From assembly GCF_036231355.1 (NCBI RefSeq), contig NZ_CP109496.1:806001-870000 (forward strand): a stretch of DNA of 64,000 nt, in the 5' to 3' direction. Numbering within the stretch: the first letter of the stretch is position 1; every line of letters begins with the position of its first letter. The DNA is from Streptomyces sp. NBC_01431. GTDB lineage: Bacteria > Actinomycetota > Actinomycetes > Streptomycetales > Streptomycetaceae. The notes beneath the pieces are model-generated. The model was not told the DNA's origin. It did no database searches and worked only from the letters and a program-made list of their open reading frames with translations. The translations under genes and the position numbers were made by a program. Below are positions 45,674-54,663 of the stretch, piece by piece.

Positions 45674-46369
45674 CTACCAGGGGACGGTCTCACCGTGGCG
45701 GTCGAGGAACCGCAGTCCATGGGCGCCGGTCTGCGCTTCGAGGACGTCGACGACGGCCGGGATGCTCTCCTGGGGGGTGAGTGGCCCGTCGGGTCCGCCG
45801 AGCCGCGTTCGGTTGTGGCCGGGGTCGATGAGCAGCTTGGTCTGTCCGTCGTCGCCGTAGCGGGTGGCGTAGCTGCGCATCAGCTGGTTGAGCGCGGCCT
45901 TGCTGGCCTTGTAGAGCTCGTACCCGTCCTCGGTGTTGCGCGAGATGCTGCCCTGTTCGGAGGACATGACCGCGACGGTTCCGCCCGGCGCGACGAGTCC
46001 GCGCAGGGCCTCCAGGGCGCGCAGCGGGCTCAATGCGTTGGTGATCATCACCTCGGTGAACATGTCGGTCGGGACCTTGTCGATCGGCAGATCGCCCCGG
46101 TCGATCGCGGCGTTGACGAAGAGCAGATCGAGTCGAGAGCCTTCCAGGCGCTCGCGCAGAGCGGCCAGTTGGTCGGCGCTCGTCATCTCCAGCGACTCGA
46201 CCGTCAGCCGTCCCTTCCAGGCATCGGCGTTCGCCCGCAACTCGGCGTCGTCCTGTCGCGCCGTGGCGATGACGCGCCAGCCGCGTCGGGCGAGCTCGTC
46301 GGCGAGGACGAGTCCTAACCCTCGCGAGGCTCCGATCACGAGGGCTTGGCGGTTGGACATGGTGGACAC
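45674..46369 (-). CDS. Short-chain dehydrogenase/reductase
   Basis: 231 residues from GTG 46367-46369 with GGAG 8 nt upstream. NAD(P)-binding GASRGLG (13-19), the central FVNAAI in place of NNAG, catalytic Ser in VMSSEQGS, and YKASK (Tyr-x3-Lys) are all present. It resembles the small Rossmann oxidoreductases of the CsgA/C-factor type. A divergent TetR gene lies 93 bp away with a palindromic operator between, so the SDR is probably its regulated target. Substrate unknown. Confidence 0.88.
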   Translation of the reverse strand: MSTMSNRQALVIGASRGLGLVLADELARRGWRVIATARQDDAELRANADAWKGRLTVESLEMTSADQLAALRERLEGSRLDLLFVNAAIDRGDLPIDKVPTDMFTEVMITNALSPLRALEALRGLVAPGGTVAVMSSEQGSISRNTEDGYELYKASKAALNQLMRSYATRYGDDGQTKLLIDPGHNRTRLGGPDGPLTPQESIPAVVDVLEAQTGAHGLRFLDRHGETVPW

Positions 46370-46401
46370 AGTCAGCGCTCCTTCAGAGTGGGAAATTTAG
46401 C

Positions 46402-46423
46402 TTAGACGAGACGTTGCGTCTAA
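46402..46423. promoter_or_regulatory. Probable TetR operator between SDR and tetR genes
   Basis: TTAGACG (46402-46408) and CGTCTAA (46417-46423) form a perfect inverted repeat with an 8-nt centre, in the 93-bp divergent gap. Position and symmetry fit repression of the SDR gene, and perhaps of the regulator itself. Confidence 0.65.
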
Positions 46424-46462
46424 ACAACAACACGGCGTCCACTGGCGGGTATTGTGTGCTTC

Positions 46463-47059
46463 ATGCCCGCCACCAGCTCTCAGCCCCGCAGGCCCCGCTC
46501 CGGCAGCCGACGCGACGAGGCCGCACGTCTGGCGGTCCTGCATGCCGCGGACGATCTGCTCGTCGAGCACGGCTTCGGCGCGCTGACCGTCGAGGCGATC
46601 GCGCGCCGCGCCGGTGTCGCGAAGCAGACGATCTACCGCTGGTGGCCCTCGAAGGTCGAGATCCTCCTCGACACACTCATCGAGGACAGCGACAAACGCC
46701 TTCCCGTCCCGGAGAACCCCACGGCCCAGAGCATCAGCGGCTACCTGCGCGGCTTCGCCCGGTTCCTCAGCCGCGACCCGGCCGGCAAGGTCCTGCTCGC
46801 GCTCATCGCCGAGGCACAGCACCACCCCGGCACGGCCAAGAGCTTTCACGAGCGCTACCTCGGCCCACGCCGCGCCCAGGAACGCGCGATGCTCGCGCGC
46901 GCGATCGACGCCGGGGAGATCTCGCCCTCGCTCGGCCCCGACGCCACGATGGACGCTCTGGTCGGCCCGATCGTCTATCGCGCCCTGATGGGGGCGAGCA
47001 TGCCCCGCGGTCTGGTGGACACCCTGGTCGAGGACCTGCTCAGGCCCCGCTCACGCTGA
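46463..47059 (+). CDS. TetR-family transcriptional regulator
   Basis: 198 residues from ATG 46463; a GTG three codons earlier is possible. No good ribosome site is present, and a TATTGT box lies about 8 nt before the ATG, so a leaderless transcript is possible. The helix-turn-helix is GALTVEAIARRAGVAKQTIYRWWPSKVEIL, typical of the TetR subgroup with C-terminal domain 16. Divergent from the SDR gene with a shared operator. Confidence 0.9.
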   Translation: MPATSSQPRRPRSGSRRDEAARLAVLHAADDLLVEHGFGALTVEAIARRAGVAKQTIYRWWPSKVEILLDTLIEDSDKRLPVPENPTAQSISGYLRGFARFLSRDPAGKVLLALIAEAQHHPGTAKSFHERYLGPRRAQERAMLARAIDAGEISPSLGPDATMDALVGPIVYRALMGASMPRGLVDTLVEDLLRPRSR

Positions 47060-47160
47060 GTTCCGCTCAGCGGCACCGGGGCCACCGGCGCCGTCGGCCA
47101 TCGAAGGGAACCCGCGTCGCCGCCCGCACCCGGCGGCCGGGGACGGCGCGCCCTGGCATC

Positions 47161-47573
47161 GTGTCGGTCAACGACATGGCCGACCGCCCGCCGCGCCCGT
47201 TGAGCGACGGAGAGGTGCTGGACCTCGGAGGCAAGCGGGTACGGCGCCTTGAGACGCCTCATGTGCAGCACGGCTGGGACGCCGGAGTGATGCACGAGGA
47301 GACGACCCGGACCCTTTTGTGCGGCGACCTGTTCACCGCCATCGGCAACGCCCCCGGCCCTGGCGGAGAGCGAGATCATCGGCCCTGCCCTCGCGGCCGA
47401 GGACGTCTTCAAGGCGTCGTGCCTCACGGCCGAGACCGCATCGACCATGCGCAGGCCGGCCGGACTCGCTGGGGCTGATGCACGGCCCGTCCTATACGGG
47501 CGACGGCAGCCAGGCGCTGGGCGACCTGGCGTCGGCTTACGAGGCACGGTTCACCGACTCGCTGCGGAAGTGA
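47161..47573 (+). pseudogene. Remnant of a metallo-beta-lactamase-fold hydrolase
   Basis: The first frame has GEVLDLGGKRVRRLETPHVQHGWDAG and TRTLLCGDLFT, the C-terminal metal-binding region of an MBL-fold enzyme (TPHxxHG, then GDLF). The match then moves to a second frame (PALAESEIIGPALAAEDVFKAS), then a third (LGLMHGPSYTGDGSQALGDLA) ending at TGA 47571-47573. The N-terminal half, including the HxHxDH motif, is gone. Two frameshifts and a truncation make it non-functional. Confidence 0.7.
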
Positions 47574-47653
47574 CACGCGCGTAAGGGGTGGCGGCTGTCG
47601 CGTCGGCCGTCACTCGTGGAGGGGCTCGTCTCACCGCACCCCCCACCACCATC

Positions 47654-47678
47654 AACTTGCAGAATCTTTCAGCAAGTT
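47654..47678. promoter_or_regulatory. 25-bp palindrome upstream of PfkB kinase gene
   Basis: AACTTGC (47654-47660) and GCAAGTT (47672-47678) are perfect arms. The centre also holds GAA...TTC symmetry, giving CTTGCnGAAnnnTTCnGCAAG overall. It lies 76 bp before the kinase start, a position suited to a sugar-responsive repressor such as a LacI- or ROK-type protein. A further CTTGCCC follows at 47680. Confidence 0.6.
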
Positions 47679-47754
47679 CTTGCCCGGGGGTCGAAGTTGC
47701 TGCTTGACTCGGCCACCCGGTAGGGCGGCAAGTCAACGATCAGGAGTGGTGTTC

Positions 47755-48681
47755 ATGGCCGGCGACACCGATGTCCTGGTGCTGGGAGGCGCCGGCGTCG
47801 ACACGATCGTCCACGTGCCCCAACTGCCGCTTCCGTACGCCGACAGCTATCTGATCCGGCCCGGGATCGAGACGCGCGCGGGGCAGACCGGGGACTTCGT
47901 CGCGCTCGGTGTGAGCGCGCTTGGCCTGCGCACCCATCACATCGACATGATCGGTGACGATCACGAGGGCGACCTGGTCCGCGCGCTGCACCGGGACCGT
48001 GGCATCGCGCTGACCGAGGTGCCGCAGCCCGTCGGCACCAAGCGGGCGGTCAATCTCGTCGGACCCGACGGGCGGCGGCTTTCGCTGTACGACGACAGCC
48101 GCGCGCGGGAGGCGGACCGGCTGCCCGAGGACGCGGTCCTGGCCCTGGCAGCGCGCAGCCGTCATGCCCACGTCTCCATCACCCACCCGTGCGCGTTCGC
48201 CCTGCCCGCACTGCGCAGCGCCGCGGTGACGATTTCGACGGACCTGCACGACTGGGACGGCCGCAATCCCTACCACGAGCCGTTCGCCCGTGCGGCGGAC
48301 GTCGTCTTCGTCTCCACCGCGGCCCTCGCCGACCCGGAGCGGACCATGCGCCGGATCGCCGAGCGGGGCCGGGCCCGGGTGGTGGTGGCCACGGCGGGGG
48401 CCGAAGGCGCGTATCTGCTGGCCGACGACGAGGTGACCCACGTGCCCGCCGTGCCGCCGCCCGCGCCGGTGGTGGACTCCAACGGCGCGGGCGACGCCTT
48501 CGCTTCCGGCTTCCTCTTCGGGCAACTGACCGGAGAGCCCCCGCTGCGGTGCGCGCTCTACGGTGCGGTCGCCGGGGCGTACGCCTGCACGGTGGCATCG
48601 ACGCGGACCGACCCCATCGGTCGCGACGCGCTCCTCGCGCGGGTGGCGGAGCTGGAGTCCGGGATGCCCGCGCACCGCTGA
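47755..48681 (+). CDS. PfkB-family carbohydrate kinase
   Basis: 308 residues from ATG 47755 (AGGAG 8 nt upstream). The N-terminal GGAGVDTIVHV and GGxxGN-like RAGQTGDFVALGVSALG loop bind the sugar. The C-terminal signature DSNGAGDAFASGFLFG contains the catalytic Asp247 and the anion hole. It is a sugar or nucleoside kinase of the ribokinase type; next to the xylose genes a sugar role is likely, but the substrate cannot be assigned. A palindrome lies upstream and a ROK regulator gene follows 110 bp downstream. Confidence 0.9.
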   Translation: MAGDTDVLVLGGAGVDTIVHVPQLPLPYADSYLIRPGIETRAGQTGDFVALGVSALGLRTHHIDMIGDDHEGDLVRALHRDRGIALTEVPQPVGTKRAVNLVGPDGRRLSLYDDSRAREADRLPEDAVLALAARSRHAHVSITHPCAFALPALRSAAVTISTDLHDWDGRNPYHEPFARAADVVFVSTAALADPERTMRRIAERGRARVVVATAGAEGAYLLADDEVTHVPAVPPPAPVVDSNGAGDAFASGFLFGQLTGEPPLRCALYGAVAGAYACTVASTRTDPIGRDALLARVAELESGMPAHR

Positions 48682-48791
48682 GAGTCCCGGCGGCCGACGA
48701 AGACCGGTCTCGCATCCCCTCGCCCGCCTCGCCTTCCCGCCACCGGGCCCGCGGTCCCCTGCCGAAGGGGATCGCATAGGCTCGACCGGAC

Positions 48792-50033
48792 ATGAAGAGC
48801 AACTTCACCCCGCAGGAGAGCAAGGCCGGCAACGACTCCGTGCGGCGGCACAATCTGAGCCTGGTGCTGCGTGCCGTCCACGACGCGGGTGAGGCCACGC
48901 GGGCCGCGGTGGCGGCGCGGGTCGGGCTGACCCGACCGGCCGTCTCCTCCCTGGTGGAGCAGTTGCTGGAGAGCGGATTCCTCACCGAGTCCGGCAAGAC
49001 GTTCAGCGGTCAGGCCGGGCGGCCCGGCACGGTCCTCACCCCCGCCCGCACGGGCGCCGCCGGCCTCGGCGTCGAGGTCAACATCGACTATGTGGCCGTC
49101 TGCGTGGTGGACCTGGCCGGGACGGCCCGGGTGCGGCTGACCGAGCACGTCGACAACCGGGGGGCGCGGCCCGCCGACGTGCTGGCACGAGCGGCGGCCA
49201 TCGCATCGCGCGCACTGGGCTCGGCGCACGAGCAGGGGCTGCGGCCGGTGGGTGGGACGCTCGCCCTGCCCGGCCTGGTCAGTGACGGCACGGTCCGCCA
49301 GGCACCCAACCTCGGGTGGAGCGGGGTGTCGGCGCAAGAGCTGTTCGCCGAGGCGCTGGCCGAGCTGCGCCCCGCCGGCCCCGCGCTGCCGGTGCGCTCG
49401 GAGAACGAGGCCAATCTGGCGGCGCTGGCCGAGCTGTGGTTCGGCGGTCTGGGACGGGTCCGCAGTTTCCTCTACGTCTCCGGCGAGATCGGTGTCGGCG
49501 GCGCGGTGGTCATCGGGGGTGAACTGCTGCGCGGGGCACACGGCTTCGCGGGGGAGATCGGCCACACGGTGATCGATCCGGCGGGCCCCCCGTGCCGGTG
49601 CGGTGCGCGCGGCTGTCTGGAGCAGTACGCGGGCCAGGGTGCACTGCTGCGCGCCGCCGGAATCGACGAGAGCTCCGGTGCGCACGGCATCGCGCAGCTC
49701 GCGCTGAAGGCGGAGCGGGGCGACGGGCCTGCGGTGTCCGCCATCGAGCGGGCGGGCCTGATGCTGGGGCGCGGGCTGTCTGGAGCAGTGAACCTACTGG
49801 ACCCGGACGCGGTCGTACTGGGCGGAATCTACCCGGAGTTGATGCCCTGGCTGGCGCCGGCGGCCGACCGGGTGCTGGCGGGCCGGGCGGTGTCCGGGCT
49901 GTGGTCGCCCGACAGCGGGCGGCTGCGCGCCTCCTCCCTGGCGGGGGACGCGGCACGTGGTGCGGCCGCCCTGGTCGTACGAGACGTGCTGGCCGATCCG
50001 GCGGCGTGGACGGAGCCCGCGGACGGCCGCTGA
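48792..50033 (+). CDS. ROK-family transcriptional regulator (XylR-like)
   Basis: 413 residues. The N-terminal winged helix (RHNLSLVLRAVHDAGEATRAAVAARVGLTRPAVSSLVEQLLESG) is followed by a ROK sugar-kinase-like domain. It keeps the zinc-binding CRCGARGCLEQY motif and GEIGHT, while lacking a clean ATP site, as in NagC/XylR-type repressors. It is encoded beside xylA and xylB and probably represses them through the repeats in their shared promoter. The stop codon is overlapped by a GC-rich hairpin separating it from convergent xylA. Confidence 0.9.
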   Translation: MKSNFTPQESKAGNDSVRRHNLSLVLRAVHDAGEATRAAVAARVGLTRPAVSSLVEQLLESGFLTESGKTFSGQAGRPGTVLTPARTGAAGLGVEVNIDYVAVCVVDLAGTARVRLTEHVDNRGARPADVLARAAAIASRALGSAHEQGLRPVGGTLALPGLVSDGTVRQAPNLGWSGVSAQELFAEALAELRPAGPALPVRSENEANLAALAELWFGGLGRVRSFLYVSGEIGVGGAVVIGGELLRGAHGFAGEIGHTVIDPAGPPCRCGARGCLEQYAGQGALLRAAGIDESSGAHGIAQLALKAERGDGPAVSAIERAGLMLGRGLSGAVNLLDPDAVVLGGIYPELMPWLAPAADRVLAGRAVSGLWSPDSGRLRASSLAGDAARGAAALVVRDVLADPAAWTEPADGR

Positions 50034-50042
50034 CAAGCGGCC
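50025..50042. terminator. GC-rich hairpin between ROK regulator and xylA
   Basis: GGCCGCT-GACA-AGCGGCC, a perfect 7-bp stem with tetraloop, overlaps the stop of the regulator gene. It lies in the 81-bp gap between two convergent genes and is likely to terminate both. More GC-rich inverted sequence follows to about 50090. Confidence 0.5.
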
Positions 50043-50114
50043 CGCGCCGCGCGGCCGCGGCGGCTGACATGGGTGACGGCCGGCCGCCGCCCGCCTCAGC
50101 CGCTCGCGGGCTGC

Positions 50115-51284
50115 TCAGCGAGCACCGAGCAGGTGGTCCATCGCGAGCTGGTCGAGATGCTCGAAAGCCATGCCGCGCTCCCCCGCCGCCTCGACGTCGA
50201 AGTCCTCGAAGGCGGAACGGTCGGCGAGCAGTCCGGCGAGACCGTCCTCGGCGGTGGGACGGGCGAGGTCGTGCAGGCGGGCGGCGCGCAGTGCCTCGCG
50301 CACCTCGGGATCGGCCCTGAAGGCGGCCGAACGAGCCTTCAGGACAAGGTAGTTGCGCATGTTCCCGGCTGCCGAGGCCCACACACCGTCGATGTCCTCG
50401 GTGCGCGGCGGCTTGAAGTCGAAGTGCCTGGGGCCCTCGTAGCCGGCGGATTCGAGCAGGTCGACGAGCCAGAAGGCGTCGCGCAGGTTGCCGGAGCCGA
50501 AGCGCAGGTCCTGGTCGTACTTGATGCCGGACTGTCCGTTGAGGTCGATGTGGAAGAGCTTGCCCGCCCACAGCGCCTGGGCGATGCCGTGCGTGAAGTT
50601 GAGTCCGGCCATCTGCTCGTGCCCGGTCTCGGGGTTGACGCCGACCAGTTCGGGGCGTTCCAGACGCTCGATGAAGGCGAGGGCGTGACCGATGGTGGGG
50701 AGCAGGATGTCGCCTCGCGGCTCGTTGGGCTTGGGTTCAACGGCGAAGCGCAGGTCGTAGCCCTGTTCCGTGACGTACTCGCCGAGCAGGTCGAAGGCCT
50801 CCTTCATCCGGTCCAGGGCGACGCGTACGTCCTTGGCCGCACCGGATTCGGCTCCCTCTCGGCCGCCCCAGGCAACGTAGGTGTGCGCCCCCAGCTCGAC
50901 GGCGAGGTCGATGTTGCGCAGCGTCTTGCGCAGCGCGTAGCGGCGGATGTCGCGGTCGTTGGCGGTGAACGCGCCGTCCTTGAAGACGGGGTGGGTGAAG
51001 AGGTTGGTGGTGGCCATCGGCACGACGAGGCCGGTGGCGTCGAGCGCCTGCCGGAAGCGTTTGACGTGGGATTCCCGCTCGGTGTCCGATGCGCCGAAGG
51101 GGATCAGGTCGTCGTCGTGGAAGGTCACACCGTACGCGCCGAGCTCGGCCAGGCGCCGGACCGACTCGACCGGGTCCAGGGCGGGACGGGTCGCGTCGCC
51201 GAACGGGTCGCGGCCCTGCCAGCCCACTGTCCACAGCCCGAAGGAGAACTTGTCCTCGGGAGTCGGAGTGAAGCGTTCCGTCAT
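50115..51284 (-). CDS. xylA: Xylose isomerase
   Basis: 389 residues from ATG 51282-51284, aligned with the known actinobacterial start ('..[24 protein letters not shown]'); AAGGTGG lies 8 nt upstream. Converts D-xylose to D-xylulose (and glucose to fructose) with two Mg ions. Visible active-site segments: [11 protein letters not shown] with catalytic His, [35 protein letters not shown] (metal Glu, Lys), [12 protein letters not shown] and [14 protein letters not shown]. Class I, the short Streptomyces type. Divergent from xylB across a 164-bp promoter region. Confidence 0.98.
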   Translation of the reverse strand: MTERFTPTPEDKFSFGLWTVGWQGRDPFGDATRPALDPVESVRRLAELGAYGVTFHDDDLIPFGASDTERESHVKRFRQALDATGLVVPMATTNLFTHPVFKDGAFTANDRDIRRYALRKTLRNIDLAVELGAHTYVAWGGREGAESGAAKDVRVALDRMKEAFDLLGEYVTEQGYDLRFAVEPKPNEPRGDILLPTIGHALAFIERLERPELVGVNPETGHEQMAGLNFTHGIAQALWAGKLFHIDLNGQSGIKYDQDLRFGSGNLRDAFWLVDLLESAGYEGPRHFDFKPPRTEDIDGVWASAAGNMRNYLVLKARSAAFRADPEVREALRAARLHDLARPTAEDGLAGLLADRSAFEDFDVEAAGERGMAFEHLDQLAMDHLLGAR

Positions 51285-51329
51285 CCTTTTCGCCACCTTG
51301 CCAAGGTCCGCCCGGCGACCACCGGAGCT

Positions 51330-51411
51330 ATTTGTTTTCTTGCTTATCGAATCCTGCATGATCGTGACGGCTTCCGTAACCCCAGACCTTCGCCTAATTT
51401 GTTTCCTTAGC
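51330..51411. promoter_or_regulatory. xylA-xylB divergent control region with near-identical AT-rich repeats
   Basis: ATTTGTTTTCTTGC (51330-51343) and ATTTGTTTCCTTAGC (51397-51411) are direct repeats about 67 bp apart, strikingly AT-rich for this genome. One lies near each gene, so they are good candidates for binding sites of the ROK regulator encoded next door. Confidence 0.55.
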
Positions 51412-51448
51412 ACTCAAATCTCACCCTGCCCCGCAGAGAGGTGTCTCG

Positions 51449-52930
51449 ATGCCCCGCAGCCAGGTCGTCATCGGCGTGGACAGCTCCACCCAGTCCACCA
51501 AGGCCCTGTTCGCCGACGCCGCCACCGGCAGGACGCTCGCCGTCGGCCGGGCGGCGCATCGCGTCCAGGGCTCGGCGGGTGCTCGGGAGAGCGACCCGGA
51601 GCAGTGGTGGCAGGCGCTGGGCGAGGCCGTCGCCGCCGGCCTGAAGGAGTCCGGGGCGCCGGCGTCCGCGGTCACCGGCATCGCGGTCGCCGGGCAGCAG
51701 CACGGCCTGGTCGCCCTGGGCCGGGACCGGCGTCCGCTGCGTCCGGCGCTGCTGTGGAACGACACCCGCTCCGCCCCGCAGGCCGCCGCCCTCACCGCGG
51801 CGCTCGGCGGGCCGCACAGCTGGACCGACCGCACCGGTTCTGTCCCCGTCGCCGCGGTGACCGCCGCGAAGTGGCAGTGGCTGCGCGAGCACGAACCCAC
51901 AACCGCCGCCGCCTGCACGGCGGTTCGCCTTCCCCACGATTTCCTCACCGAACGGCTCGCGGGCGTCGCCGCCACCGACCCGGGCGACGCATCCGGCACC
52001 GGCTGGTACTCCACGGCCGACCGGGCATACGACGCCGAGATCCTCCAACTCCTGGGATTGAACGCCGAGTTGCTCCCCACGGTCGCCGCCACCGGCGGCG
52101 CCCGCATCGGCACCCTCACCCCGGGCGCCGCCGAATTCCTCGGGCTTGCATCCGGGATCGCCGTGGCCGCCGGGACGGGCGACAACATGAGCGCGGCCGT
52201 GGGCCTCGGACTGGGCGGCGCCGGACTCCTCGACCATCCCGTCCTCAGCCTCGGCACCTCCGGCACGGTGTTCGCGGCGACCCGCACGCGCCCCACCAGC
52301 CCCGCTCTGAGCGGGTTCGCCGCCGCCGACGGCACCCACCTCCCACTCGCCTGCACCCTGAACTGCACCCTCGCCGTAGACCGGATCGCCGCGCTGCTCC
52401 GCCTGGACCGCGACGACGCCGAACCGGGCGGCGACGCCGTGCTCCTGCCCTACCTCGACGGCGAACGCACCCCCGATCTACCGGCCGCCTCCGGGCTGCT
52501 GACCGGCCTGCGCCACGCCACCACACCGCGGCAACTCCTCGGTGCCGCTTACGAGGGCGCCGTCGTCACCGTGCTGCGCGCCCTTGACGAGGTGCTGCGC
52601 GCCTGCGGCCTCGACCCCGACGCGCCCGGCGTCGCGGCCAGACCGCTGCGTCTCATCGGGGGCGGGGCCCAGGGGCGTACCTGGGTCGAGACGGTACGAC
52701 GCCTGTCCGGTCGCCCGCTGGTGATTCCGGCCGCCACGGAGCTGGTCGCCGTGGGCGCGGCCGCGCTCGCCGCCTCGGCCGCCTCCGGCGCCGATCCGGT
52801 CGCGATCGCGCAGGACTGGGACACCGGCCGCGACACCGAACTACCGCCGGTGGAACGAGATGTGGAGACCTGGGAGCGCGTCGGGTCCGTACTCGAACGC
52901 GCCGCTCCCACGCTGCTCGACCGCTCCTGA
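51449..52930 (+). CDS. xylB: Xylulokinase
   Basis: 493 residues. Phosphorylates D-xylulose to xylulose 5-phosphate, feeding the pentose phosphate pathway. FGGY features: N-terminal VIGVDSSTQSTKALFAD, substrate loop AVAGQQHGLVAL and WNDTRS, phosphate-binding GTGDNMSAAVGLG and SLGTSGTVFA, and C-terminal GGGAQGRTWVET. The catalytic Asp is expected in the segment around FLTERLAG..DASGTGW. Length and neighbours (xylA, ROK regulator) fit xylulokinase. A GAGAGG-like site precedes the ATG. Confidence 0.95.
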   Translation: MPRSQVVIGVDSSTQSTKALFADAATGRTLAVGRAAHRVQGSAGARESDPEQWWQALGEAVAAGLKESGAPASAVTGIAVAGQQHGLVALGRDRRPLRPALLWNDTRSAPQAAALTAALGGPHSWTDRTGSVPVAAVTAAKWQWLREHEPTTAAACTAVRLPHDFLTERLAGVAATDPGDASGTGWYSTADRAYDAEILQLLGLNAELLPTVAATGGARIGTLTPGAAEFLGLASGIAVAAGTGDNMSAAVGLGLGGAGLLDHPVLSLGTSGTVFAATRTRPTSPALSGFAAADGTHLPLACTLNCTLAVDRIAALLRLDRDDAEPGGDAVLLPYLDGERTPDLPAASGLLTGLRHATTPRQLLGAAYEGAVVTVLRALDEVLRACGLDPDAPGVAARPLRLIGGGAQGRTWVETVRRLSGRPLVIPAATELVAVGAAALAASAASGADPVAIAQDWDTGRDTELPPVERDVETWERVGSVLERAAPTLLDRS

Positions 52931-52997
52931 ACGGCACGGGGGATATCTCTGCCGAACTCCGCACCGCCCTTACGTGGCACGGGAGTTGCGCGACCCA

Positions 52998-53057
52998 TTG
53001 ACGGGATGCCGGGGTCGCTCTAGCTTCATCGCGTTGCACGTCGTACGTCATATATGA
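52998..53057 (+). promoter_or_regulatory. Promoter and operator of the gntR operon
   Basis: TTGACG (52998-53003), 17 bp, TAGCTT (53021-53026) form a sigma-70-like promoter. TCATATATGA (53048-53057), a perfect 10-bp palindrome, lies just downstream of the expected start point and is a likely autoregulatory GntR site. An ATG at 53054 lies inside it and is therefore not a credible start codon. Confidence 0.65.
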
Positions 53058-53080
53058 GACGCGATACGCGAGGTCCGAGA

Positions 53081-53755
53081 GTGCCGATGGCCTTCAACTC
53101 CCTCCCTGTCCCCATCCCCTCCCGCACCCAGTTCGTCCTCGACGCGATCCGGCACGCCATCCTCACCGGCGCGCTCAGCCCCGGCCAGGCCCTGGTCGAG
53201 GTGGACCTCGCGGCCCGGTTCGGCGTGTCGAAGACGCCCGTGCGCGAGGCGCTCAAGACGCTGGCCGGCACCGGCCTGGTGGTCATGAGTCAGTACAAGG
53301 GCGTCACCGTCCGCAGGGTCGACGCGGACATGGCCCGCGAGGTCTACGACGTCCGGCTACTGCTCGAACCGGAGGCGGTACGCCGCACGATCGCCCAGCG
53401 GGCCGGTCTCGCGGCCGCCGAGGAGGCCCTGGACCGCGCCGACCGCGCCAAGGACGCGGCCGAGCGGTCCCTGGCCAACCGGGAGTTCCACCGCGCGCTG
53501 TATCTGCCGTGCGGCAATCCCCTGCTCACCCGGATGCTCGACGAGGTGCGCGACCAGGCCGCCCTGGTCGCGGCCGCGGCCTGGGCCGCCCAGCCGTCGT
53601 GGCAGCGCGAGGCGGCCGAGCACCGCGACATCCTGCGCCGCGCGCTCGACGGGGACGCCGACGGCGCGGCCCGCGCCCTGCACGACCACATCGGTTCGTT
53701 CGTCCGACGAGCCTTCCCCGAACAGACCGCGCCCGACGAGAGGGGCCAGGCATGA
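53081..53755 (+). CDS. GntR-family regulator (FadR/FCD type)
   Basis: About 224 residues from GTG 53081 (GAGG 7 nt upstream); ATG 53087 is equally possible. The N-terminal winged helix is IRHAILTGALSPGQALVEVDLAARFGVSKTPVREALKTL. The C-terminal FCD domain binds organic acids (VRLLLEPEAVRRTI, FHRALYLPCGNPLL, HRDILRRALDGD with metal-ligand His). Overlaps the aldolase gene by 4 nt (ATGA), first gene of a three-gene operon, and presumably senses a sugar acid made or consumed by it. Confidence 0.9.
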   Translation: MPMAFNSLPVPIPSRTQFVLDAIRHAILTGALSPGQALVEVDLAARFGVSKTPVREALKTLAGTGLVVMSQYKGVTVRRVDADMAREVYDVRLLLEPEAVRRTIAQRAGLAAAEEALDRADRAKDAAERSLANREFHRALYLPCGNPLLTRMLDEVRDQAALVAAAAWAAQPSWQREAAEHRDILRRALDGDADGAARALHDHIGSFVRRAFPEQTAPDERGQA

Positions 53756-54663
53756 CCACCCGCGACTTCTCCGCCCAGCGGGCTGCGCTCGCCGGTGTCG
53801 TGGCGATCCCCGTCACCCCTTTCACCGCAGTCGACACCCTGGACACCACCGCGTACCGCACCCTCGTGACCCGGCTCCTCGCGGCCGGCGTCCGTACCCT
53901 CACGCCCAACGGGAACACCGGGGAGTTCCACGCCCTGAGCCCCGAAGAGCGGCACATCATAACGGAGTTGACGGTTACCGAGGCGGGCGGCCGGGCGGCG
54001 GTCCTGGCGGGCGTCGGCCTCGATCCGGCGACCGCGATCGCCTCCGCCGAGCACGCCCGGTCCGCCGGGGCACAGATGGTGATGGTGCATCAGCCCGCCC
54101 ACCCCTACGTCTCGCAGGGCGGTTGGGTCGACTACCACCGCGCCATCGCCGAAGCCGTGCCCGAACTGGGCGTCGTCCCCTACCTGCGCGATCTACGGCT
54201 GGATGGCCAACGCCTCGCGGAACTGGGCGAGTTGTGCCCGAACGTCATCGGGGTGAAGTACGCGGCGCCGGATGCCGCCCGGTTCGCCGCGTTCGCCCGC
54301 GACGCGGGGCTCGACCGGTTCGTGTGGATCGCCGGACTCGCCGAGCTCTACGCCCCCTCCTACTTCGCGGTCGGCGCCACCGGCTTCACCTCGGGCCTCG
54401 CCAACGTCGCCCCCGCCCTCTCGCTGGAGCTCCTCGCCCGCCTGCGCGCGGGCGACCAACGTGCGGCCATGAAGATCTGGGAGCGGATCAGACCCTTCGA
54501 GGAGCTGCGCGCCGCGCACGGGTCGGCCGACAACGTGGCCGTGGTGAAGGAGGCGCTCGCCGCGCTCGGACTGTGCCGCCGCGATCTCAGAGCACCGAGC
54601 AGCCAACTTCCCTATCATCAGCGCGAGTTGGTCTCCACCTTGATCGCCGGGTGGACCTTGTGA
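53752..54663 (+). CDS. Dihydrodipicolinate synthase-family aldolase/dehydratase
   Basis: 303 residues. TIM-barrel pyruvate-Schiff-base enzyme: TPNGNTGEFHAL binds the keto acid, Tyr144 (VVPYLRD) and Lys169 (NVIGVKYAAPD) are the catalytic pair. In a sugar-acid operon the likely reaction is dehydration or cleavage of a 2-keto-3-deoxy sugar acid (e.g. 2-keto-3-deoxypentonate), not lysine synthesis. Start overlaps the gntR stop, and its stop overlaps the next start (GTGA), so the three genes are translationally coupled. Confidence 0.87.
   Translation: MTTRDFSAQRAALAGVVAIPVTPFTAVDTLDTTAYRTLVTRLLAAGVRTLTPNGNTGEFHALSPEERHIITELTVTEAGGRAAVLAGVGLDPATAIASAEHARSAGAQMVMVHQPAHPYVSQGGWVDYHRAIAEAVPELGVVPYLRDLRLDGQRLAELGELCPNVIGVKYAAPDAARFAAFARDAGLDRFVWIAGLAELYAPSYFAVGATGFTSGLANVAPALSLELLARLRAGDQRAAMKIWERIRPFEELRAAHGSADNVAVVKEALAALGLCRRDLRAPSSQLPYHQRELVSTLIAGWTL

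Noticed and set aside
53054..53086. Earlier ATG start for the gntR gene
   Set aside because: This ATG lies inside the TCATATATGA palindrome close to the expected transcription start; downstream starts have better ribosome-site spacing.
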